A DNA stretch of 64,000 bases from JAYEIA01 sp964472505 (GCA_964472505.1 CAYYQW010000006.1:17952-81951); one strand, 5' to 3'. Shown: positions 25,774 to 34,557, counted from the stretch's first letter. Notes: a model not told the origin generated them from the letters alone. Program-made: numbers and translations.

Positions 25774-28700
25774 TCATATAGAGTTTTCAATTATTTCAAT
25801 TTCTTCTTCCGTCAAATCGTAAAGCCGGTAAACTAATTGATCTATTTGGTTTTCTAAATCGGTGGTGTCGGCTGAGGGGTTTTGTTTTTTAGCCAAGAGG
25901 GTTTCATTTACAATTACAGCAATATTTTTTCTAAGTGTATTACTCCCTGTTGCAATTGGAATTTGACTGAAATACTTCCAAATTAATTGGTAGCCGTTTT
26001 GAATAGCCGTGCAATATTTAGAAATCAACCACCAACCCATTTTTGAATTCAAAATACCTAAAAGCACTTTATCATTTGATGGAATAAACCACATGGAATC
26101 ATTGCAAAACAAACCATCTTTATCATAAATAAAACAGGGTTTAACCTGGAATTTTTGATACATTATTTTAGATTTTTCAAACTTATCATAATAATCGCAA
26201 GCTCTTAATTCCCACCAAAAATCACCCTTATCTGTCCGTTTTTCTGCCTTTTCCTTAAATTCAAATAAATGCCTGGCTACTGAGGGGTAATTTTTTTTAA
26301 ACCAATTCCATGCAGCATCAAATGCCATATCACCATATCGTGGTGGTGGTTCAGCTACAAAGTTGGGATTACCCGGATCTAAGTTTTTCTTTATAGTAAA
26401 ACCTTTAGGTACTAAAATCAAGTAATGGGTATGCTTACCCGTACCATAAGGCTTTATGTTTCTTCCCAATAAAAATGGTTTGATTAATTCCTGAGCTTTC
26501 GAGTCCTCTGAAATTATTTTAGCTTTGGTTTCTTCATTGATTACAAAGGCTTTTGTTAGTCCTGTCAAAACACCCCTTTTTGCGTTACTTTCTATGTACG
26601 CTTCCAATTTTTCGCCATTTGAAATTACTTTCTGCAAAAGATGTTGGTCTTTGGCATTTGAAACTACCCAAGTTTCGTCATTCAGAGAATTGTGATTGAT
26701 AGGATTGGTTATACTTGAGACATACGCAGGGAAGTTGGTAATAAAATCCGGTGAGTTGATCTTTGTAGTTTTAAAATTCCCTGTTGCCACTTCTTTACTT
26801 GCTGTTAAAATGCAAGGATAGGTTGTTGCTTCTTCAAATATTTGGAAATCACCAAAGTCAATAATTTCAATAAGATTTTGTTCTAATAGAAATTTACGTG
26901 CCGGTTGTCCGTAGCCTGCTTGCATAAATTTGTTGGGCATAATATAAGTGAAAACCCCTTTATCTTTCATAATATCAAATCCCTTTTCAATGAAAAATAC
27001 ATACACATCTGCTGTGCCTGTATAGAGCTTGAAATTTGATTTAAAATAGGGTTTAAACTCCTTTATTTCTTCCTGTCTAATATACGGCGGATTCCCAATC
27101 ACCACATCAAAGCCCACAAAATCTCCGTCATCATTGAGCACTTCGGGAAATTCAAAGCGCCATTCAAAAGCGTTTTCAAAAATGGTGTTGGCTTTTATTT
27201 CTTCAATTTCAGTTTCTAACTTTTTGGTGTCTTGGGTAAGTTTAGCCACTTTTTTGTTCCAAGCTGCTTTTTCCTTTTTGCTCATTTCAAAAAGCTGTCC
27301 CTGGTTGGTTAGTTGGAACAATTCGCCCGATAGTTTGCGCAGCCTTTTAGCTTTAGGGTCGTTTAAAGAAATTTCGTTTCTGAAATCTGATTTTATGTCG
27401 GCAATCAGCCGTTCCATCTCCCTTTTTTGTTCCTTGCTTTCAGCATTTCGGTAAGTTTCAACTGCAACACGGTAACTGTCAATTGTCCACTTGCTTTTTT
27501 TCAAAGCTTGTTTCAGGTCGGCATCCATGTCAAAACGGCTTACCAAAGAGTTTCCGCATTTTATGTTAATGTCAATATTTGGAAGTGTTTCGAGTTCGGC
27601 AGCGTTTTTATAATAAGCGTTTTTCAATAACTCAATCCATAAACGCAAGCGGCAAATTTTTACGGAGTTCGGGTTGATGTCCACACCGAACAGGCAGTTT
27701 TCAATGATGGTTTGCTTTTCATGAAAGAGCGTTTCCTGAATGCGCCGGCTTTCCTTGCTTTTGGGATTGTAGTCAAAAAGTTCTCCCTCTTCGTCTGTTA
27801 CTATGAGTTCGTCATTTACCACTTCCACCTGATATTCTTTCAGGCGTTTGCCGTCCAGGTCTTGCAGAATTTTCAGGTCGTTTTTAACCGCAATCACTTC
27901 GTTTAGGGCGGAAACCAAAAAGTGCCCTGAACCCACGGCGGGGTCGCAAATTTTCAGACTGTTTACAATCTCGTTGGCTTCATTGGCATCTTCAATTTTG
28001 TTATAAAGTTCATCCGGGTCTTTGCAGTTCCAATTCTTGGTTTCGTTGAATTTCTGAACAACCGCTTTTCGTATGGTTTCGCGGCACATATACATGGTAA
28101 TGAAACCGGGAGTGAAAAACGAACCGTCTTTGTAGCCGTTTATTTTCTCGAAAATCAATCCGAGAACGGAAGCGTTGATGAGTGATTTATTTTCTTCCTG
28201 AATTTCTTCCGAACCTTCACTGCTGAAATCGTAAGCGTTCAGAAACTCAAACAGGTATTGAAGTGTGGTTAAATTTCCGGTTCTTTTCTTGCCTTGCTCA
28301 TTTTTCAGCACAGTTGACGAAATGACAGGAATGCTTTTATCGTCTCTCAGGTTGCTGATGAAAATTGTTTCCTGCTCAATTTCGGTTGGCTCAAAAAGCG
28401 AAGAGTTAAGATAAGGGACTTTCTCAAAAACTTTGATTACATCTTCGTTCCGCTCGTCCTGTTTCCGTGCCAATACCTGAAAGAACAGACTGTTCAGGTC
28501 GTCATAGCTTTTAATTTTGTCAAGATTGAGAAACGCATACGACCCGCCTTCGGAACGGGCAGGTTTATCGCCTTTCCCGATGTCTCGGGACGAGTTGTGA
28601 TAGCTGATGAGTTGGGCTTCCATCAATTTCAAAAACAGGATTCTGTTAATCCAAGTGATGGATAGTTCAAGGCCTACATTGAAAAGCCTTTCCTGTTGCG

Positions 28701-29628
28701 TATTTCCAAACCGGCTTGGATGTTCTAATCGGCTGATTTTATCCAAGCTGTCCAACTGAATTATGGCATCTTCAAGAATGCTTCCTGTATGTCTTTCGCC
28801 CGGCTTGTTTCGCTCAATCAGTTTTTTGCTTCCTTCTTTTGTTTCCGTCAATCCGATAATGTGCAACAATTCGCTGTAAAAGCGTTTGTCAAGGCTGTTG
28901 CTGTCATTTACAAAAGGTAATTTTAATAAATGCTCAGGCGAAAAAAGTTTGAACAGCGCAATGAGTTTTATATCGTCTTTTGGGTCATCGTTTCTTAATA
29001 TTTTTTCGTAGGCCCGAATGTCAAAATATGTAAATTCTATGCTTTGATTTAGTTCATTTAAAAACGGTTGCGCAATTTCATCATAGAATACAGTTGTAGA
29101 TTTTTTTCCGGCTTCAAAATCTTTAAATTGCTTTACGAATTTCTTGTTTTGTGCAAATATTCGTTCAAATACATGTTCCTCAAAAATGTACCATTCATAT
29201 ATGTTAGAAATGATTAAATGTTTTACGTTTAAGTTTTTTTCCGTAATTCTTTCACGCAGGTAATATAAAACTAATTCATGGAATGCTCTTTTGTTAATGT
29301 TATCACAAGTAATCATTTCCGGCTTGTTGCTTGGTCTTTTCGCTTCAATTATTACCCCAACATCCGATTTATTAGTTTTCCCGTGATGAATTACTAAATC
29401 TTTCGTGTCTTTTGTATTTATTTGGTTCCTATCCTTGTAATAAGTGTCTCTTAAAAAATCCCTCAAATGAGTTTTTTGATTTTCCTCTCTCTCAATTTCA
29501 TCAACATTGTCCAAAAGCTTTATCAGGTTATTTTTAAAGCTCTCAATATCTTTTCGGTTTGGTTTTACCTTTAAGAAAGCTTTGTTTAATGCTTTTCTTG
29601 GTTTCAATATTTTTAACGGTTCACTCAT
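25774..29628 (-). CDS. Type IIG restriction enzyme/DNA methyltransferase (Eco57I-like)
   Basis: 1284 residues. Domains in order: N-terminal nuclease of the PD-(D/E)xK type (D89...E95-A-K97 in SDVGVIIEAK), helical connector, SFFTPGFITMYMCRETI (about 505), SAM-binding motif I CDPAVGSGHFLVSAL (about 558), methyltransferase motif IV NPPY (about 845) with IGNPPYIRQEE, then a C-terminal TaqI-type target-recognition region (about 1000-1250, with HYLILVPKGF and MYQKFQVKPCFIYD). It should methylate adenine in an asymmetric site and cut nearby. An in-frame insert (about 345-362) is encoded by two small palindromes, see findings. It lies downstream of the Argonaute genes on the same strand. Confidence 0.9.
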   Translation of the reverse strand: MSEPLKILKPRKALNKAFLKVKPNRKDIESFKNNLIKLLDNVDEIEREENQKTHLRDFLRDTYYKDRNQINTKDTKDLVIHHGKTNKSDVGVIIEAKRPSNKPEMITCDNINKRAFHELVLYYLRERITEKNLNVKHLIISNIYEWYIFEEHVFERIFAQNKKFVKQFKDFEAGKKSTTVFYDEIAQPFLNELNQSIEFTYFDIRAYEKILRNDDPKDDIKLIALFKLFSPEHLLKLPFVNDSNSLDKRFYSELLHIIGLTETKEGSKKLIERNKPGERHTGSILEDAIIQLDSLDKISRLEHPSRFGNTQQERLFNVGLELSITWINRILFLKLMEAQLISYHNSSRDIGKGDKPARSEGGSYAFLNLDKIKSYDDLNSLFFQVLARKQDERNEDVIKVFEKVPYLNSSLFEPTEIEQETIFISNLRDDKSIPVISSTVLKNEQGKKRTGNLTTLQYLFEFLNAYDFSSEGSEEIQEENKSLINASVLGLIFEKINGYKDGSFFTPGFITMYMCRETIRKAVVQKFNETKNWNCKDPDELYNKIEDANEANEIVNSLKICDPAVGSGHFLVSALNEVIAVKNDLKILQDLDGKRLKEYQVEVVNDELIVTDEEGELFDYNPKSKESRRIQETLFHEKQTIIENCLFGVDINPNSVKICRLRLWIELLKNAYYKNAAELETLPNIDINIKCGNSLVSRFDMDADLKQALKKSKWTIDSYRVAVETYRNAESKEQKREMERLIADIKSDFRNEISLNDPKAKRLRKLSGELFQLTNQGQLFEMSKKEKAAWNKKVAKLTQDTKKLETEIEEIKANTIFENAFEWRFEFPEVLNDDGDFVGFDVVIGNPPYIRQEEIKEFKPYFKSNFKLYTGTADVYVFFIEKGFDIMKDKGVFTYIMPNKFMQAGYGQPARKFLLEQNLIEIIDFGDFQIFEEATTYPCILTASKEVATGNFKTTKINSPDFITNFPAYVSSITNPINHNSLNDETWVVSNAKDQHLLQKVISNGEKLEAYIESNAKRGVLTGLTKAFVINEETKAKIISEDSKAQELIKPFLLGRNIKPYGTGKHTHYLILVPKGFTIKKNLDPGNPNFVAEPPPRYGDMAFDAAWNWFKKNYPSVARHLFEFKEKAEKRTDKGDFWWELRACDYYDKFEKSKIMYQKFQVKPCFIYDKDGLFCNDSMWFIPSNDKVLLGILNSKMGWWLISKYCTAIQNGYQLIWKYFSQIPIATGSNTLRKNIAVIVNETLLAKKQNPSADTTDLENQIDQLVYRLYDLTEEEIEIIENSI

Positions 29629-29821
29629 TTGTCAGTTTTCTGTTTTTTAAAAATTCAATTCTAATTTGGGGTTAGTGCCCGATGTTGTTATTGTGCCTGA
29701 CGGAAATGTCTTGGTGGCGGGCTGGCAGGTGGCTTGTGTACTGAAGTGGGCGTAGCTCACCAAACAGAACAAGCTACCTACCAGACTTACGACCAAACTA
29801 CTGTTAAGTTCTCTCTTTTCA
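29629..29821. other. Unexplained spacer between Argonaute and restriction genes
   Basis: About 190 bases with a balanced, higher-GC composition than the Argonaute gene beside it. A 70-codon frame on the minus strand overlaps the Argonaute end, with poor coding character (Thr/Ser/Gln-rich). I see no clear hairpin terminator. It may be a transferred junction sequence or non-coding RNA. Confidence 0.35.
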
Positions 29822-31375
29822 TTACATGTAATAATAATATTTAGTTGGTGGTGAAACATTATCAGGTAAATACTGAATTATTTCACCAACTTTTTGTGCA
29901 AATCTTATTGTTATTGGTAAACTGTCATAATAATTACAATTGTTAAAGTTCAATTTCGTTAATGCTAATATCTCTTTGCTTATTTCTCTGATTGAACTTT
30001 CTGAATGTGTTATATTTATTTCAAGCCCCATCGGTATATGCATTCCAGGGAATGTTTCATAATAGGGAATATAACCTGTTGTATATAAAATGCCTGAATA
30101 ATCATCTAATTTCATTAAAGTTCCCCTAAGAACGGGATAAATTCCGTTTGTTCTTAATAGTTTAATTTTTGAAGATTTAATCGTAACAAAGTCTATCTCT
30201 GCACCGTTTCCAATTACTTCTCTAACTCCTTCTCTTATTCCTTCGACTTCGGCATAATCTTTACTGACAACATAATCCCAAAAATCTGTTGTTTTATGAA
30301 TTACAACTCTCGATGGTGTATGTTTGTTAATTTTTATGTAGTTAGTTAATATATTTTTGATTAACTCATTGGCATACTCATAAGTCAAATGAGGTGCTAC
30401 AACTTTTGTTTTGGCAACATTCCACTCAAATTGTTTTCCAACAAAAATCAATCCTTTCCCTTCTCTATTAAAAGCTTGTGCAACACTCGACCTTAATATA
30501 TTATTTTCTGAATTTATTATCTTATGAAAACTAATTCCTACGAAACAAGAATTTTTGTCTATTGCAGTCAAAATCCATGGAATACTATTAGAAGTTTTAT
30601 AATATTGAGCAACTGAAAAATTCCATGCAACCATTGACTTATCCTGCATTTGTTTTTTTGTTCCTGCTATTGTCTCTTCTAAAATTATTTGTGTTGGAAT
30701 TCTACTTGAATGTTCCAATAATTTAGCCTTTAACTTACGTCTGAAATTAATCTTTTGCTTACCAAAAGGAATTGAACCTAATTTTTTAAATACATTTGAA
30801 GGTAATACGACAAAACAAATATCTGGTTTATTAAATGAGTTTTCGATTAAGTTTATATATTCGTCATAATAAAGTTCGATTATTGCGTTTTGCTTTTCAA
30901 ATAATGTAGCATCGTTTTTTATGATTTCATCAATATCTTTTTTCTTAATTATAAAATTATTTGTTTCATCATTTAGAAATTCAGATTTAAAACATGAAGA
31001 TTTATTAAATCCAGGAAAATCAGGATTTAAACGCTTATTCATTTCATTGTATTCATTGATTTCTTCATCATTATTGTCAAAAATATCATCATCATCGAAA
31101 AGGGATTTTATTTCTCCGTCTTCAATCTCAGTTTCATTTTTAATTTTCACTATTTTATTACCACTTTCAATAAATTTTGAAAACTCACTAATCCAATCAA
31201 TAGTCTTTTCTATATTGTTTTTTGTTCCGACAACAGCATAATGTATCTCTGATTTATGACTTTTGTTTGATAATGAGTAAAAACCTGTTGTAGAAATCCC
31301 CATTTTAGGGTCATCACATAGAAAATCATCAGAAAATTCAATATTTGGCTCTTTTATATGTTCTATTTTAATCAT
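29822..31375 (-). CDS. Short prokaryotic Argonaute (MID-PIWI, catalytically inactive)
   Basis: 517 residues with no PAZ or N domain. The MID/PIWI signature of short Argonautes is readable: FRRKLKAKLL...PTQIILEETIAG (about 211-238), AWNFSVAQYYK...IPWIL (about 250-269), FVGISF (278-283), SVAQAFNREGKGLIFVG and VVIHKTTDFW (about 357-366), then YPVLRGTL...GYIPYYETFPGMHIP and LTKLNF...SLPITIRFAQKVG at the end. Active PIWI domains have Asp where this one has S282 (GIS for GID) and T362 (HKT for HRD), so it should bind guide and target but not slice. Residues 83-118 are an acidic, low-complexity insert. Its start overlaps the upstream nuclease stop by one base (TAATG). With the DUF4365-APAZ partner it makes a SPARDA-type defence complex. 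Confidence 0.88.
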   Translation of the reverse strand: MIKIEHIKEPNIEFSDDFLCDDPKMGISTTGFYSLSNKSHKSEIHYAVVGTKNNIEKTIDWISEFSKFIESGNKIVKIKNETEIEDGEIKSLFDDDDIFDNNDEEINEYNEMNKRLNPDFPGFNKSSCFKSEFLNDETNNFIIKKKDIDEIIKNDATLFEKQNAIIELYYDEYINLIENSFNKPDICFVVLPSNVFKKLGSIPFGKQKINFRRKLKAKLLEHSSRIPTQIILEETIAGTKKQMQDKSMVAWNFSVAQYYKTSNSIPWILTAIDKNSCFVGISFHKIINSENNILRSSVAQAFNREGKGLIFVGKQFEWNVAKTKVVAPHLTYEYANELIKNILTNYIKINKHTPSRVVIHKTTDFWDYVVSKDYAEVEGIREGVREVIGNGAEIDFVTIKSSKIKLLRTNGIYPVLRGTLMKLDDYSGILYTTGYIPYYETFPGMHIPMGLEINITHSESSIREISKEILALTKLNFNNCNYYDSLPITIRFAQKVGEIIQYLPDNVSPPTKYYYYM

Positions 31376-32694
31376 TAAAATAGTGTTTTTTGTATGTGAT
31401 TATTTTCGATTATTGTTTTTTTATTGTCATTAGCAATGCCAAAATCCACCTTGAATTTAATGTATTTAGCAATACTAATTTTTTCATTTTCAAAATCAAT
31501 AACTTCAATTCTTTGTTTCCACTTTGCAAGATAACTATATATGAAATGAATGTGATTTACTAATTGCTCATTTCTTTCTCTTGCCGTTAAATAGTTAGTC
31601 AGTTTAGTAATATCTTTTGGGTTATCAATTACTTCTTTTCCATCTTTTGTAAACAGATATTGAGGATTGATAACTAAAAATAATCCACCCTCTGTATTAT
31701 AGAAATGTGTTTCAAATGCAAAATGTTTGAAAAATTTCAAATAACCATATTCATGGTAGCTTACTACGGTTCTTGGCATTGATTTTCGTTTACCAGATAT
31801 AGTGCTGTATTTTACAATTTTATTTTTTTTATCATAATCTCGCCAAAAGAAATATCTTTTATATTTTTTATTGTATCCTATTTTATTGCTACGTAAATAA
31901 TAATTTAAACTTTTATTTAACAGCTCAATTGCTATTCTATAATTGTCAGGATTTTCAATGAAATTTTGAACTTGTATGATTTCTTCTTCTTTGTTTTCCA
32001 TTAATATCTCTGCTGAAAAATCTGGAAACTTATTTTCGGAATTAAAAAGGTAAATCCTTTTGTTTCTGAGGGCAAAATTTGGGCAATTATCACCGATTTT
32101 TTCGTAAATATCTGCTGGTTTACGGAAATCAGTCGCATAACTATAAATCCATTTAGGTATATTTATTTTAAAAATATTACTAATTAAAGTTTCTGTGGTA
32201 TGATAATTTATTCTGTTCTTGAAATTATTTGAAAATTTCTCGGCAAAATCATACTTGCCTATTTCAATAAAATTATCAGTTTTGGAAAAAACTATCGGAA
32301 TATTTTTTTGTGTTGAAATATAATCCGATTGTAGTATCTTTCTTGCATATAATTTTTCTTCTTTGGCGATATAAACTACCAAAACAACATCATTTTGATG
32401 CTGACGCCAGTATTCAATATCTTTTTGCTTACCATTAAAAGTAAAATCGACATCAGTTTCTTTTGTTATATATCCTCCATGTGTCGATTTAAGTTGGATT
32501 TTTATTATTTTTCCTGTTGGTTCTATTTTTCCACTATCATTTTTGTATGTAAGTTCAACTTCTCCGTCAATTCCAAAATCATTTTTAGTTTCTTCACGCC
32601 AAATTATGTAAGGCCGATGCTTATTGCAATACGTTGCAAAAGCATTAACACCTTCTTCACCTGTTATATGAGTTTGATTGACAGTTTTTGACAT
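31375..32694 (-). CDS. DUF4365 (DREN) nuclease-APAZ effector partner of short Argonaute
   Basis: 439 residues. The N-terminal DUF4365 domain (about 8-150) begins TGEEGVNAF and carries a PD-(D/E)xK-type site: NDFGIDGEVEL (D43, E45/E47) and IKIQLKST (Q67-x-K69). The C-terminal part (about 170-439) is the right size and position for APAZ, the domain that stands in for the missing Argonaute N-terminal lobe and binds MID-PIWI; its assignment rests mainly on context. The stop overlaps the Argonaute ATG by one base. In described SPARDA complexes, guide-target recognition by the Argonaute unleashes nonspecific DNase/RNase activity of this subunit and kills the infected or plasmid-carrying cell. The gene is A+T-rich, which fits horizontal acquisition. 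Confidence 0.85.
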   Translation of the reverse strand: MSKTVNQTHITGEEGVNAFATYCNKHRPYIIWREETKNDFGIDGEVELTYKNDSGKIEPTGKIIKIQLKSTHGGYITKETDVDFTFNGKQKDIEYWRQHQNDVVLVVYIAKEEKLYARKILQSDYISTQKNIPIVFSKTDNFIEIGKYDFAEKFSNNFKNRINYHTTETLISNIFKINIPKWIYSYATDFRKPADIYEKIGDNCPNFALRNKRIYLFNSENKFPDFSAEILMENKEEEIIQVQNFIENPDNYRIAIELLNKSLNYYLRSNKIGYNKKYKRYFFWRDYDKKNKIVKYSTISGKRKSMPRTVVSYHEYGYLKFFKHFAFETHFYNTEGGLFLVINPQYLFTKDGKEVIDNPKDITKLTNYLTARERNEQLVNHIHFIYSYLAKWKQRIEVIDFENEKISIAKYIKFKVDFGIANDNKKTIIENNHIQKTLF

Positions 32695-33019
32695 AATTAT
32701 TATTTACTCTATTTGATTGAACTTATCGGTTTGTACTTATGCAACTCACATTGCACAATTCTACTTTTATAAATTACACAATTTACCACATAATATTCTG
32801 TTAATCAAAAAAATATGATTTGTAAAACTTTGCACCGTTATGCTTTGTGCATGGCATAATGCATGACACTCGTTTTGCAAAATCTTGTTTTTCAAATAAT
32901 GTGTTTTTCGGGACGCGTCTGTATCTCAAAACTTTTCAAATTTAATATTTTTTGCAATATATCATTTATCCCGTTTTTTTTAAAATATTCTTTTCAACAT
33001 TTCCGCATGTCAGCCTTAT

Positions 33020-33049
33020 CCGTCTGACCGCTTTGAGCAGTCGGACGGG
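33020..33049. repeat. Hairpin repeat, second good copy
   Basis: CCGTCTGACCGCTTTGAGCA then GTCGGACGGG, nearly the same as 14622-14652 with one changed arm base (AGCAGT for AGCGGT). Both copies continue GTATTA. Confidence 0.7.
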
Positions 33050-33132
33050 TATTAAAAGCTTGAGAGACGGTACAGCCAATAAGATGTTTCGCAAATCCCC
33101 GATGATGAAAAAGGAATTTTGCAGATAATGTT

Positions 33133-33165
33133 TTGCTTTTTATCTTGGCATAAAATTTATATTTT
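33133..33165 (+). promoter_or_regulatory. Possible promoter of HD-domain gene
   Basis: TTG (33133-33135), 22-base spacer, TATATTTT (33158-33165), 17 bases before the ATG. The last box base is T instead of G. Confidence 0.35.
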
Positions 33166-33182
33166 CACCTCAAAATTTTGTT

Positions 33183-33758
33183 ATGAAAGAAAGTATTGAT
33201 TATAAAGAAGCCCGACAGCTTTGGGATAAATACATACAAACACCGCACCTGCGGCTGCATACTCTGGAGAGTGAGGCCATAATGCGCAAATTGGCGGTGC
33301 ATTTCGGCGCGGATGAAGATTATTGGGGAATTGCCGGCCTGCTGCACGATTTGGATATGGATATGCTGAACGGCGATTATGCCGAACACGGCTACAAAAC
33401 CGTAGAGATTTTAAAGGAAGAAGGCTACGATTTACCCAAAATGTTTCAGGCTATTATTGCGCATACCGAGGGCGTAAGCGGGCATGATGCCAAAAGGGAA
33501 AGTGATTTTGATTACATACCGGCTGCTGCGGAAAACATCACCGGCATTATATCGGCTTATGTGGCCATACGCCCGGAGAAAAAAATTGCGGGAACCAAAG
33601 TGAAATCCATAAAGAAAAAGCTGAAATCGAAAGCTTTTGCCGCTTCGGTTAATCGGGAGTTTATTTACGATATTGAGAAAGTAGGCATAGAGTTGCCTGA
33701 ATTTCTTCAACTGGCCATTGATGCCATGAGCGAAAAAGCTGATGAATTTGGGATGTAA
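33183..33758 (+). CDS. HD domain phosphohydrolase
   Basis: 191 residues, cytoplasmic. HD metal residues: H26 (LRLHTLESEA), H55-D56 in GLLHDLDMD, with a further His at 94 in IIAHTEG. This is the arrangement of small HDIG/HD hydrolases acting on nucleotides or phosphoesters. The second half (GIISAYVAIRP...KVKSIKKKLKSKAFA) has the pattern seen in bacterial HD proteins of this length. It stands alone; a palindromic repeat (33779-33859) and a 7-bp hairpin at 33879-33896 follow. The substrate is unknown. Confidence 0.8.
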   Translation: MKESIDYKEARQLWDKYIQTPHLRLHTLESEAIMRKLAVHFGADEDYWGIAGLLHDLDMDMLNGDYAEHGYKTVEILKEEGYDLPKMFQAIIAHTEGVSGHDAKRESDFDYIPAAAENITGIISAYVAIRPEKKIAGTKVKSIKKKLKSKAFAASVNREFIYDIEKVGIELPEFLQLAIDAMSEKADEFGM

Positions 33759-33778
33759 GGAACGGATATAGAGTAATT

Positions 33779-33859
33779 CTGCGCTTGTCAGGTGTTTTCA
33801 CCTGACACGAAACAGTTAGCTTTAAAATCCTGTGCGGTGAAAACACCACACAGGCGCAG
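33779..33859. repeat. 81-bp imperfect palindromic repeat, copy 1
   Basis: Begins CTGCGC and ends GCGCAG. The left half contains the perfect hairpin GTCAGGTG-TTTT-CACCTGAC, the right half CCTGTGCGGTG-AAAA-CACCACACAGG, joined by TTAGCTTTAAAAT. A second 81-bp copy is at 34443-34523. Confidence 0.85.
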
Positions 33860-33944
33860 GGTGGTATAAAAATACAAGCGACGATAAATATCGTCGGTTG
33901 CCTTATACTTTTTTATAAACAAAGATGAGCTGCCTGTTGAAAAG

Positions 33945-34370
33945 CTATTTCTCCGGCTTTATCTCTTCCAATTTATAAACTTCTTTGAGCGCTTCTTTCT
34001 CGCGCACACTTTTATCTTTGTCGAAAAGTCGTCCGAAACCTCTGCCGGCCTTGCGCGCTTCTCTTTTAAGCTCTTTTAAATGAACTACCTGAAAATACAG
34101 GCTGTCGCCGCGTTCCGTTTTAAGGGTCTTGGAAACATCGGCTATGGTGTCTGCATTAAAAGCCAAGCGGAGCTCATATTTTCCGGGAAGCAGGTCTTCA
34201 ATCTCCATTACGGAATCATGAAACGCATCTTGCGGCTCTTCATCAAGATACAAAATAAACCACGATGTTTTTTCCTCGGGAACAGCGGACTGCACCTTTA
34301 TATATACCTGTGCATGAGCTGAAAAAAGAAATATGAAAAGACCGGCTGTTAATAAAAGTAAATGTTTCAT
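33945..34370 (-). CDS. Small exported protein of unknown function
   Basis: 141 residues. Signal peptide about 1-20 (LLLTAGLFIFLFSAHAQ). The mature part begins with a beta-rich stretch (VYIKVQSAVPEEKTSWFILYL...LPGKYELRLAF) like a small sandwich domain, then a charged helical tail (KELKREARKAGRGFGRLFDKD). No family recognised with certainty. It is flanked on both sides by 81-bp palindromic repeats, so it may have been carried or framed by them. Confidence 0.6.
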   Translation of the reverse strand: MKHLLLLTAGLFIFLFSAHAQVYIKVQSAVPEEKTSWFILYLDEEPQDAFHDSVMEIEDLLPGKYELRLAFNADTIADVSKTLKTERGDSLYFQVVHLKELKREARKAGRGFGRLFDKDKSVREKEALKEVYKLEEIKPEK

Positions 34371-34442
34371 ATTGAGTTATTTTTAGCAATTTGTTTATTT
34401 ACAATTTGATTTCACATAAAATGATTTTTCAATCCGTCACCT

Positions 34443-34523
34443 CTGCGCTTGTCAGGTGTTTTCACCCGGCAAGAAACAGTTAGCTTTAAAATCCTGTGCG
34501 GTGAAAACACCACACAGGCGCAG
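34443..34523. repeat. 81-bp imperfect palindromic repeat, copy 2
   Basis: Same element as 33779-33859, same length and same orientation. The only changes are near the left hairpin (CACCCGGCAAG for CACCTGACACG). It lies between the small exported protein gene and alaS. Confidence 0.85.
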
Positions 34524-34557
34524 GGTTTTCAAACGCATTATTAATTCATCGCAAATA

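Larger units (their letters stand above)
32695..33182. other. Intergenic region between defence island and HD gene
   Basis: About 490 A+T-rich bases between divergent genes. It contains the hairpin repeat at 33020-33049 and a small TTATGC/GCATAA palindrome (32838-32859). No coding frame supported. It should hold promoters for both sides; only the right-hand one is suggested. Confidence 0.55.

Noticed and set aside
29647..29859. 70-codon minus-strand frame at the end of the Argonaute gene
   Set aside because: Overlaps the Argonaute coding sequence in another frame and has no protein-like pattern; treated as non-coding spacer.
31375..32694. Simple restriction endonuclease as an alternative for the DUF4365 protein
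   Set aside because: The long second half, the one-base overlap with a short Argonaute gene and the absence of a methyltransferase of its own favour a DREN-APAZ effector.
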